Positions 49,251-60,010 of a DNA stretch of 64,000 nt are shown here, piece after piece. Source of the stretch: Xiphias gladius (taxonomy: Eukaryota; Chordata; Actinopteri; Istiophoriformes; Xiphiidae). The stretch is taken from NCBI RefSeq assembly GCF_016859285.1, contig NC_053414.1:31047005-31111004 (forward strand). Direction: 5' to 3'. How positions within the stretch are numbered: position 1 is the first letter of the stretch; each line of letters starts with the position of its first letter. The translations under genes were made by a program, and so were the position numbers. Under the pieces are notes generated by a model. It was given only the letters and a program-made list of their open reading frames with translations. It was not told where the DNA came from and ran no database searches.

Positions 49251-49859
49251 TTTTCCTTAACTTACGCCTTAACTGCCGAATCACAAAAGTTAACATCAGT
49301 TTCATTAGTCTGAGACATAGCAGTTAGCATTAGCTTACTTGCTTACTACTTGCACTCAGCAGCTGTATGTTTATCTCAACTTATTTTATATGCCCTGGAT
49401 TTTGACTTAAAGTTCCAATACAGAACAGTAAGCTGTGAATTTAAATAGTGTAAATTAAATTTATTAGTGTGCCTTCCAGTTATGTTATTGCATAAGCGCC
49501 ACCTCGGCACCGACACAGATCTTTGGCCTCACTGCCCGAGCAGGAGCTACCAACCATTCATCACACACCCACTGTAAAACCCCAGTCCACCCGCTGCTCG
49601 TCTTCTTTTGCAACTCAGCAACCAGGAATGCGAACAGGGGCCTGCTAGGCCCGTAGTTAGAGGGCTTCACACATACTCAGAGAAGTGTATTTACTTCCAG
49701 TTTCTATTTTGTACGTGCGTCACCCTCTAATGGGCTTCGCTTTTGGTTACCACCAGACACAAAGGCTGTTAGGGATGTAACGTACTCTCCGCTGGGCCTC
49801 TTCCTGAACACAACCAATCCAGACCCAACCACTGACTGGGCAAGAAGAAGTCTAATGGC
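49251..49859. other. Unassigned DNA grading into a GC-rich block
   Basis: AT-rich to about 49470, then progressively GC-rich. No protein family or element was recognised. Confidence 0.3.
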
Positions 49860-50480
49860 CAGGCACTGGGGAACCACTTCCACAACTCCCACAACCAAAC
49901 AGTAGGGGCATCAGTCTGACCCAGCAGTTCAAAGGGTGGGCCCGAGAGACGATCTGGAGGTCCCACTGAGGCACGATGTAACAGGAAGGGGTTCTGAGAC
50001 CGCGGGCCCCTGGTCGAAGCAGCCACGACAGGCCACGATTGCTGCACAAAAACCACTGAGGTGGACGCAGTGCAACCCTTGCATGCAACCCCTACAGAAG
50101 GTCAGGGATGGCCCGCAGGGAGGACCAAAGCGGGCCCTGCCATTGCACCAATCTACACACATGCCAATTTGCACCATACGCCCTGGAGGTAGAAGGGTCT
50201 GTGCATTCTGAAATGTGAATACCATGGCGGCTGAGAGCCCCAAACTGCTCAGCTTCTCCCTCTCAAACCATGAGGCCAGTGTTGGTCGCCCGCAGGAAGA
50301 ACCAGAGAGAGCAGTGAACATTCTCTCTTTCATGAACAGGTTGGCTGTTGGCCACTCAAAGCACTGCCAGATCAGCATGATTATGCGAGATCTTCCACTC
50401 ATCGTCAAGCGGGCCTATCCCTTCCAACATTGAGAGACCTGGGCACATGCTGAGCTCTGAGAAAACGGAGGGGGTGGTCC
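49860..50480. other. Unidentified GC-rich, CpG-containing segment
   Basis: Base composition is clearly higher in GC than the rest of the window. Open frames exist on both strands (159 codons at 49929-50408 minus; 91 and 72 codons at 49936-50211 and 50215-50433 plus). The plus frame after 50224 includes HCQISMIMRDLPLIVKRAYP, which looks protein-like but which I cannot assign. It lies between retroelement fragments, so an unrecognised retroelement, a processed pseudogene or a host exon are all possible. Confidence 0.3.
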
Positions 50481-50639
50481 CCCCACATTGTTTCTTTAGC
50501 CCGCCATTAATATCCATTAAAGGAGAAGGAGATGCTACTGTTCGTCAATACTAGCTGAAGAGAGACTGTTGGAAGAACAAAGCCTGTGACTGAAAGGTTT
50601 AGTGGATTTGCAACAACTGTGTCATGAATGTAGAAATCA

Positions 50640-51185
50640 TGGCAGAGAATTTAGATGATTTGGATTATAGTTGAGTGGACTGGCAAAAGGTCCACTACCA
50701 GAAAAGGAGGAAAAAGGCTAACTCTGAAAGATTCAGTGGTTCAAGTGAGGATTCTGATGACACTGTCAAAAGGGTAAAAATCTCAGACAAGGCCTCAAGC
50801 AACAGGCCTACAATTAATATAGTGTGAAGAAATAGCACAGAACAAAATAATAAAAGTAGCCAAAGTAACCATTGAGTTAAACAAAGATGGTAGTCATTTC
50901 CATCCAATTAAAGTTACAAAGGCAATTGAGAAGGAGATTGGGAAAGTTAAGTATGTGAAGCAGTCGAACAGCAGAAGTCTACTAATATTTGCAAAGAATG
51001 AGAAAGATTTTGAACAAGAAAATGATTGATGGAGAAAAAGTCAAGTCACACATTCCAGATGCAGTTGCCAAAATGTGGGCTGTAATATCTGTTGTTCCAC
51101 TATTTGTATCCTTTGAAGACGTGTCAGAACTGAGAGTGAAAGGAGTTAGAGATTTTGAATTTCTGGTACTCTCACTCCTGTAAAT
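50640..51185 (+). pseudogene. LINE ORF1 (nucleic-acid-binding protein) fragment
   Basis: Across frameshifts the plus strand encodes a piece resembling the ORF1 of fish I/Jockey-like LINEs: HPIKVTKAIEKEIGKVKYVK near 50900-50960, then KMIDGEKVKSHIPDAVAKMW near 51018-51077. The zinc-knuckle end of ORF1 and all of ORF2 are absent; homology stops near 51185. Confidence 0.55.
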
Positions 51186-51199
51186 AGTTTAAAGCGGCA

Positions 51200-53500
51200 A
51201 GAGTCTGCTCGAGCTAGTGGTGTATAGTTGTAGAATTGGTCCAAAGGTTTGTGTCTCTGATTGGTAGGGTGAGTTCATGTCTGATTAGGTCACAGAGGTG
51301 TGCACTGTATAGTGCTGCACATAGCTCCAATCTTGGTACTGATAACTGTCGTTTTGTGGAGACACGTAAACGACCTAGTATCAAAGTCAGCTCTACCTGG
51401 CCCTATTTATCTTCTGATCATAAGTATGAAACAGCTCCATGAGTAGGTTCAGGAGTATCACATAAGATGTGGATGTGTTGAATTACGGTGAGAGCATCCA
51501 TCTCCTTGGAAGTATAATTTCGAGGGATGATGATTTGAGGAAGGGAATGGAGTTCTTCTTCCCAGGATTTCCAGGCTGTTAGGAGGTCAGGTGCAAGAAG
51601 ATCGTCTCATCCTCGTTCCTTTCTCCATATTTGTTGAATCAGAATTTTTTGCATGATTTGTGAAAGGTAGGTGGTAGCCTAATGGATCATACAGATGAGC
51701 AAGGACTCTGTAGATGTGTTGCATGGTTATGGTATGTGCTTCAAAGATTCTGTACTTGTACTTGAAAAAATCAAGTTTGCAGTTCCACAGCAGTCCAAGT
51801 GTATGCTCTTGGGGATCATACAGGTATTCAGAGAGCCAAAGTTCAATGCATTCATAGCTTGCTTAAGATGGTGGGTGAATGATCACAGAGGAATCATTGC
51901 TTGTCCATTGATGGAGGTCAAGGCAATCTGCTAAAAGGGAAGCTCTCATTTTGTGAATGGAGTGTTCAAGCTGCCACTGATGAGGGAAAGCTTTGCAAGC
52001 AATTGTCAACTTAGAAGCACAGGGTTACTGAATACTGCATATCCTCGTCAAGGTGGTTGTCTGTCACATGTTTTTGCAGGGTATAAATCGCACAGCAGGG
52101 GCTACAAGTGGTACCATAAGGAAGGACCTGCCATTGGTACACTAAAGGGGAAATGTCTCCGTTCATATCACGCCATGGGAATCGAAGAAGGGACCTGTCT
52201 TTAAGGGGGAGACAGATTTGGTAAACCTGCCTTTGATGTCACCACTTGAAGTGCAGCAGCACGCCAAGGAGTGACGGCCCGACGATTGGCCCTGGTAATA
52301 GGTACTTACTGAGGCATTGTCCTTGGCAAGTGAATGAACAGTCAAATACTTTTTGATCTTTGTTGTTATGCATTACCATATGATGAGGAATGTACCAAGC
52401 TTGTTTGGTGCTGTGAACCTCTTCAGGGATCAGCTTGGCCTCATGACAAGCCTTATCCAGTTTTTAAATATCACTATATGAGATGTTTCTGTCTGGTTCC
52501 TGGGGTAATTGAGATTCAGTGTTACGGAGTGGTGACATCATTGCAGACTGAGGATTGTTCAAGAGAGGGGAATTTGCTAGCCTAAGAAGGGGATTGGCAT
52601 AGCGGTTAAGACTGCTGACTCGAACTCTTTCTTTGGCCTGTTCAAGAAGCTCCATAACTTGTTGGTCTTGCCTTGATCTGATGACTGCTTTCTTGCTGCA
52701 TACAGGTAGAGTGTCAATTTTCCAGTGTATTTCTACATGCTAGTGTAATTCATCTGGAAGAACTGGAAGATGTAAACAGACACTGGACAGGCACTGAGGA
52801 ATTCTGAGATTGAAAGTCTCTGATGGGGCCTTGGGGTGTCCATCCTAGATCGGTTTTGACAGGTGCATGTGACCAAGATGGGCCCAGTCTAACTGGAGCG
52901 ATAGGAGCAATCAGGTGGATGTGATCTGAGCCTGTGAGCAGTAGTGGTGATGCCTTGTTAATGGATGGTAATGAGATGCCTTATAAATGCTTGTATTTTC
53001 TTAGAAGGGATAATACAGGATAATTGTGGTCCAAAAGTGCTAACTGGCTTGCAGTAAAGGCATGATTGATGGTGAAAGTCTTCTCAGGGTATGTGATGGG
53101 AGAGATCTGAAAACTGAGAGATGAACAATGAAGAGTTTCAACGTCTCGGGGAACAGTTCTGAGTGGTACTTTCTCAGCTTTACCATCCAGATGGATATGC
53201 TTAGCAGCTGTCTGCAAAAGAACAGTACGTTGAGAACAATCATCAAGGACAGCATATGCTTCCAGGGTTTGCTTCCCATTATGGAGAAGCACTTTTACAA
53301 CTTTCAGGAGTACACCATTGCAACCACTCGGTGGTCAAGATATAATGTCCTCACAGCAGGACTGGCAAGATTGTTGGATCTTTCATTTACCTCAAACAGT
53401 ATTTGTGTGAGAACAGCTTGCTGAGATTGCTGCTTGAGAAACCCCCGCTAGGTTACACATGGAGTGTCTGTTTCTTGTAGATGAACCAGATTTGGATGAA
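51200..53500 (-). pseudogene. BEL/Pao LTR retrotransposon protease-RT fragment
   Basis: On the minus strand an aspartic protease-like block (LEAYAVLDDCSQRTVLLQTA, near 53200-53260) leads into HAFTASQLALLDHNYPVLSL near 53000-53060. A linker with 'LGWTPQGP' lies near 52830-52850. An RT-like block with SSGDIKGRFTKS is near 52215-52250. A region with 'IYRVLAHLYDPLGYHLPFT' is near 51670-51725. This is the BEL/Pao order. The protease signature has DDC where the family usually has DDG, and there are many stops and frame changes, so it is dead. It is opposite in strand to the integrase fragment at 44403. Confidence 0.75.
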
Positions 53501-56500
53501 TACTTGGAGCAGGAATGTTGACTAGACGAGCCATCCACGAGACTCTGAATACCCCTTCTGTTTGACACACAGCACTTTTAGCTCCAAGATATTTGACTTC
53601 ATAATCTTCTAGATGAGCAGGGGGTCAAGTTTCATGACGAGAACGCTGAAGGGTCCCAACTAATGGCTGTGAATCCCTGACAACAGTCCAATCCATCTTT
53701 AAGGACCATGTGATTTAGGAGGTTCAGAATGAAAAATTTGACTTTCATGGGCAGTGGATCAGAAATCATGGAAATAAAGCCATGACTCTTCAGTACTCTG
53801 AACAAAGGTTTATTTTCTCTGAAACCCAAAGGAACAGAATTTATGAAAATAAAGGGAGGACAAAACACACATGGGCTGTTGAATCAGAACTGCCACTCCA
53901 TGCGAAGGTGAAAGAGAATGAATGAGAGGGATTGCAGTCTTTAAATTTGGAGTGATCCGGTGAACTACTAAGGTAAATGAGTGGTGACAAGGGTGAAAAC
54001 AAGAGCCAGTTAGTGATGAAGAAAGGCGAGGAAATGAAGTTAAAAGTAGTAGTTTATTTTTAAATATTGCCTGGATAATTCATTTTTATCCGTTGTGTTT
54101 TAGAACTTCTAAAGTGCAGAATGTTTGCAAGTAGAGGGAGAGTTCCAGTGCCGATACTGTCACTTATTTTCTCAATTGCAGAGCACAAAGTCTTCTCTAA
54201 GTTTTGTTTTTCCTTTATTAGACCTCAGGAAAGAAAATTTAATATCCTTTCCTCAGCCTAATGAATACACATTAGGACTGGATGATATGTTTTAAATCTA
54301 CCATGCTATTAATATGTATATTCTTCTAATACTGATATGTATCTCCAAACAAACATATACAAAATCAAATTTAAACTTCTTTGTCAAAATATAATGAATC
54401 AAAATATTTAATGGTTTAATGCAATTAACTGTTTTCCAATGTTATACATGAAACAAGAACCTTCTAAAACAAAATCTTACATAACAAAGTTTGGTAGCTT
54501 TTAATAAATTTTAATGAAATTCTTAATTTTTATAGACAAGACTGTCAAATCCACATTAGTCTTAGACTGAAAGCATACTAACTCAAGTCAAGAGTCCAAA
54601 TAAGCCTGAGGTTTAAACAAGACCAAGGCCAACAAAACAGTCTAAGCCCGCACACAATACCTTTAAGCGTATTATTTCAGTTAACTTAATATAACCTTAA
54701 AAATCACTTACACCGGTTTAAAAAGTCAGGATTAGGAAATCATCAGCGTGTAGGGTTTTCTGAAGTATTGGAATGGGCAGTATATTTATGCTTTTTGATC
54801 ATGTAGCTCTTCTTACAAACAAGGTCTGGTAATTTTCCTCCAATTCTAGGTGACCATGTGGCTCTGAGCTACATCATGAAAACTTACAACTCATAGTCAT
54901 AAAGGACTTATTTCACTTTGTCAAAGTTATATGACTAGGTCATCTTTCCTAGACTGAGGCAGCAGAAATCACCTATGTCCCACATCCAAATTCATCTATC
55001 ATACTAAAACACTGTAAGTGTTGCACTTCTGCTGAATTTCAACTAACATACATAACAGCCTAGTTCAGGCCCAGAATACACAAATAATTACTAAAAACCT
55101 GACAGCATATCACACATGTAGAGAAATTTAGCTGATCAATTGCCTTTAAATAGGGTTGCATCATGACAAAATATAAAGCTGATCATCACTACAGAGGACA
55201 CATCAGCTAGTTTTTAGTCTGCAATTCAAAACGCACACACAACTCTCTCCAACTCTTTGCTGTGGTTTTTTTGGTATGTTTGGACCCTTTAAATTCTCTC
55301 TTAAAATTCCTTGCTGTGATTTTTAGAGATGATTGTAGGAACTGTTATGAAAATCATTTAATTAAATAACAGAGCATAGTCCAGTTTTCTTTAGATTAGA
55401 CAGTAAGGTGCCGCTGAAATGAATCTAACCAGGACTTTTTTCCATAGAACCCAGGACAGGTGAGTCCGAGGATTTTCTTGGGTTTCTGAAGTAATTATTT
55501 GTAAGTATAAAGCGATTCAAGTCATTCTCCCTGCAGCAAATGATAAAATCAGTATGAAGTAGTCCCTTCAGTACTGCACAGAAGGGAGGAAATAAAATTT
55601 CCAAATTTGGAAGATTTAATTCATTTTTTCTGGAAACAGAGGAAAGACAGCCTAAAAACCAGTTAATAAGAAACCATTATTAATCAAGTTAGCAATCAAG
55701 TTGTAAAGTATCTTTAGAATTATGTCAAATAAATTGTTAAGCCACAGAGATGTTTCCTAATTTAGGCTGATTTATATCTGAGGGAAGTAATTAATCATCA
55801 TTCAGTCAGTGGGACCTTGTACCTTTGTACCCCTGTGACATCTAGTTATAAGCTTGTAAAATTATGTTTTTTAACAATGGATTGCATTTTCTGCACACAA
55901 ACAATACTTCCACGGTAAATTTCACAATTTCAGATTGGTGGACTCTTCAGAAGGTCTAACTAGACTGCCTTTATTAGACCCTTCAGGATTGTGCAATCAC
56001 AGGAATTCACCACAGAGATAAGGCCACCCCGCAGAAAAATAGTTCATGAATGAAAATTGCAGAAGTCACTGTTAGAATATGAATTTCTCAACAAGATGTT
56101 AGTAGGGTGTTGACCGAGCATGTCTCAGTGACTGGTCCTACAAGTGCTGTGCATGATGGAGCATTAATTGCATCTTTCAGAATAAAATCAAGCCAAATTA
56201 GGAAAGATGGACACAAAGCTCTTGCAATTTGGGTTATGTAAGTGTAAACATATAAAGTATGAAAACCATTAAAATTCACATAGCCATGTCAGTTACTTCT
56301 GCGGTGGCATTTTGACTGTTGATAAATCCCATTTCAGTTATATAGTGATATTTGCTTGTCCATGCAAGTGTAATACATCCACCAAGTTTGGTCCATTCTC
56401 TTATTCCCTGTCACGAGTAAGAGAGCTTCACTTGGAGTGTACTGCTTCAAAATGAATGAAATAGATATAGACTGGAAAACAACATGATTTTGAGCCGAAC

Positions 56501-57215
56501 ATTTCTTTTGAAGGATGCACAATAACACAAGGTTGTATTAGTTTCACTTGGAGTGTGCTTTTCAGCCAGCAGGTTTCCAAAATGGCAGATACCAAAATAA
56601 ATGTGTTGTTGTGCACCCTTCAAAACAGTTCTTCAGTTTTGGGTTGCCCCTCCAAATGGTGTTATTTTTCAGTGTCACCAAAAAAAAAAAAAAAAAATCC
56701 TGCCACGGTAACCTGCCTTTGTGGAAGTTGGCACGCAGTCTGGGAACAGTTTGTGCACAGAGGAAGGAAAAGGGAAAAAAAGTGACGGAAAGCAACAAGA
56801 AAGACAAAGTCAAACTAGAGAATGCCTTCAAATGACTATAGGCTATGTTTTGTCTCCAGTATGGTCCATTGCAGTGAGCAGCAGTCTGTTACACTCAGCA
56901 TTACAGCAAACATGTTTAAGCCAAATGTGTCGGTGCACACACTTTACAGGATGTGTGTATGTGTGTGTGTGGGTGTGTGTGTCTCCACTGTCCAGCTGAA
57001 TTTAAAACATGATTTGATCCATTACTTGATGTATTCTTCCAAGCAGGTTAACCAGATCCATATCAAATAAAAAAAACAACTACCACACACTCTGACATGC
57101 ACAAGCACATGCTGCTTGCAGCATTAATTAGATTTGGGAACTTGTTTTTCTGTTAAAACTTTGCTTGGCCATATGAGAATGACCAACTGATTGCAAAGGC
57201 AGTTATTCAGTGATT
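53501..57215. other. Intergenic DNA, no gene recognised
   Basis: About 53500-53900 may still be retroelement-derived (upstream gag-like part of the BEL/Pao relic), but no motif is clear. The rest is AT-rich with short frames only. Poly(A) and (GT)n tracts lie at about 56680-56697 and 56950-56982. Confidence 0.35.
56427..56625. repeat. Paired direct and inverted repeats
   Basis: A direct repeat of 14 identical bases (ttcacttggagtgt) occurs at 56427 and 56543. An inverted repeat pairs 56506-56530 with 56602-56625 with about two mismatches. No coding function; probably a fragment of an unlisted nonautonomous element. Confidence 0.55.
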
Positions 57216-57220
57216 CTATA

Positions 57221-58100
57221 CACTACTGCTCAAAACTCAAAACCAGTTTTTGTTGAATTTTCAGCAGGTCTAGTGAATAACATTAAATGGTACAAAGGTC
57301 AGCAGTGAACTGTCCAAGGTAAAAATTAAATTTAAAAAAGTTTAGGTCACCAAAAACTGAAAAATTATGTAAATTTCATAGATAACAGGCCCTTTTCAGG
57401 GATTAAGGAACTGGTTAATTTATAGCTTTCCTGCAGCAGTGGAAGTAAATGGAAGTCTTGAAAGTTGATGCAAACAATTTCTACAGGTTCCCCAAGTTTT
57501 GTCAATGACTTACAAAGTATCTGTCTGTACAAAGGCAGTGTTGGAACAAACTGTGTTACTACACCCTCTGATGTATTTTCAGGACAACACTGTACTGCAG
57601 GAAGTAGTACTGCATATTGCTATCAGAATGGTGAAAAAAAGGCAAGTAACACAGGAATACAGACTGGTTGGTCAGGGGTTCATCCTACGGCAAGATAATG
57701 ACCCAAAAAATTAGAAGAAAAGAACTAGATATTGGTTTCACATGATGGAGGACCAGCACATTCTCCAGACTCAAACCCCATGGAGCTCTTTTTGGATGAA
57801 CTGGACAGAAAGTGAAAGCAAAGCAACCTGCAAGTGCAACACATTTGTGGGAAATTCTGCAACAGTGCTGGGACAAACTTTTCACACAATGTACACAATT
57901 TTTAATTTACATTGTAGAACAGATTGTATTGCTGCTGAATGAGTCAATAATTTAGATACAATTTTAAGATTTACTATTTCATGATTCCTTTTTGTGTGTT
58001 CTATGCTTTAATTTCAGAGTACACTGAGACATTAAGCTGTAAATTTCAGTAACACCCAGAAAAATGGAAGTGCTCTGAAACTTTTGACCAGCAGTGCAGT
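57221..58100 (+). mobile_element. Degenerate Tc1-like transposon
   Basis: Termini 'cactactgctcaaaact' (left) and the reverse complement of 'acttttgaccagcagtg' (right) pair imperfectly and are flanked by TA. The interior frame at 57499-57714 has GQGFILRQDNDPKN, matching the FxxDNDPKH region of the DDE transposase. The next frame has a decayed third catalytic block and DKLFTQC-like end. The 5' half of the transposase is missing and stops are present. Confidence 0.78.
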
Positions 58101-58915
58101 TATTGTATTTCAGAATAGTAAATGTGATTAATGTAGTCTAATTTGTCTGCCTGTGGAGGGCAGTAATACACCGAGAAGTGTCAAAACTACCACAAACCAC
58201 AAAAGAAGAAGACGACGAAGCTCCAGCATGTTACCAAACCACCTGTGTCACTTCTACTAAAGGAGCTAGAGACTGAGCTCAGGTTTATGTCACATGGAGT
58301 GTTTGAGCCTATCTTAATAATTCAATGCAAAGCAGTTCTTCTTGATGTTCCGAAACAGTTCATTATAAAAATTTGTTCATCCTAAAATTTAATCCTAAAA
58401 TTTAATCTAAATCATTCAGTGCTTGTCTGGAGCTCTGAATGCGTAGTCCCACTCACTGAATTGAAACACAGCCAAATGGCATATATTCCTCATGATCCTT
58501 GCCCTCTGGAACTGGAAGTGCTGTCACTTTGACAAATATGCTAAACTCTGTTTATAATTCTGGATATTTAAAAGTTTCCTCACTGAATATCAGAGATGAA
58601 TAGCCAATTTTTACTGACTTTTAAGTCTTTTTAACTGATTCACAGTTCAGCATTACTGTTGAATTTGCTTGCTAATTCCAAGAGTTTGAGCGAGCTGCTG
58701 ACTATCACTTATGTCTCACAGTCACTGTGTAGTACGTTCAGTGAACTTATCACTGAACATGCACAGTTCCCTTGCAGGGAAAGGATCTGGTGAGTTAGTG
58801 TATCCCTGCGAACGAATCAGTGACTTGAATTACTCGTGTAGTGAGTGAGTGAGAGCTTAACTGAACTGTGAAATGAACGGAATTGATTCAGTGCCGTTTG
58901 TTCACCCAAAAGATT
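58101..58915. other. Dispersed repeat fragments, no gene
   Basis: The block at about 58150-58220 (gtggagggcagtaatacacc, then an AGAAGAAG tract) is a common teleost dispersed repeat. Sequence at about 58720-58910 with gaacgaatcagtgac-like strings resembles another. Nothing coding was recognised. Confidence 0.35.
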
Positions 58916-58919
58916 TTTT

Positions 58920-59575
58920 TCTGAAAGAATTGTTCGCCTAAGAATAGGCTTAAAACCTTCCTTTTTGATGAAGTTTATAGTTAAGGCTGGCTCAGGCTTT
59001 GCTTGAACCACCCCCTAGTTATGCTGCTATAGGCCTAGACTGCCGGGGGATTTCCCATCATGCACCTTAATCCTCTCTCCTCCTCTTCCCTCTCCATCTG
59101 TACGCATTCATATCCCATCAATGCTCTTTACTAACTAGACTTCTTCTCTCTACCGTAGTTTTGTGCTTTCTCGTTTCTCTCTCCTCTCTCTTCCTGTCAC
59201 TTTCTGCAGGTATTTCTGCCCCTGGTGCTGCAGAGTCTGGATCTGTGACTGCAAACCACCCACAGCCCCCATGATCCTGCTCAATACCCACTGATTCAAT
59301 TATTATGATTATCATTATTATTATTATATTTAGTTTTATTAGAATTATTATTCACCCTATTATTATAATTTTTAGTTTTATAATTAGTCTCATTATTATT
59401 ATACATATTTATGTGGTACCTGTACTGTGCTACGCTCACCATGAGCTGGGTTCTGTTCAAGGTTTCTACCTGTTAAAGGGAGTTTTTAAGAGCACGGGCT
59501 AGACCTGCTCTATATGAAAAGTGCCCTGAGATAACCCCTTTTATATAAATAAAACTGAATTGAATTAAATTGAAC
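58920..59575 (+). repeat. 3' end of an L2-like LINE with (TTGAA)n-type tail
   Basis: It starts with the end of the reverse-transcriptase ORF (aggcttaaaaccttcctttt) and continues through a 3' UTR with an ATT-triplet tract. It ends with 'acctgttaaagggagttttt', 'gacctgctctatatgaaaag', 'tgccctgagataacccc' and 'ataaataaaactgaattga'. This is a well-known teleost L2-type 3' end. It is severely 5'-truncated, as usual for LINE insertions. Confidence 0.78.
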
Positions 59576-59689
59576 GAGGCAACACTATGACGATCTTACG
59601 CTAGGTCGCAATAACCTCCTAGGGCGCCCCTATTGACCCTCCAAGACATGGCAGTTTCATTATTTCCCCAGACACGCAGAAACAAACAA

Positions 59690-60010
59690 GTACTCGATAG
59701 CTGAAACGATTCGTTGATTAGTTGATTGCCAGAAAATTAACAATTTTGGGTACTGATTAATGGTTTAGGTCTTTTTTTTCCTCCCCCTCAAATGTCAGAA
59801 TCTGCTACTCGTCATAGTTTTCTATGACAGTAAACTCAACATTTTGGGGTTTTTGACAGCTGCTCAGTCAAAAAAAAGCAGTTTGGATATGTTCACTCTG
59901 TCTTTTTGTTTTACTATTTTCGCTATACACTGAACAATTAATATGTTATTACAGAAAAAAATTGTGAAACATATTGGCAGTAAAAAAATTGTTGGTTGCA
60001 GCATTAGAGG
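59690..60010 (+). repeat. Acanthomorph dispersed repeat
   Basis: The start 'gctgaaacgattcgttgatt' and end 'ttgttggttgcagcatt' are the two ends of a widespread fish repeat that usually begins with a gcaacgattagtcgatta-type string. Non-coding. Confidence 0.55.

Noticed and set aside
56562..56831. 89-codon minus-strand frame with a signal-peptide-like start
   Set aside because: The hydrophobic run comes from poly(T) opposite a poly(A) tract, within repetitive sequence.
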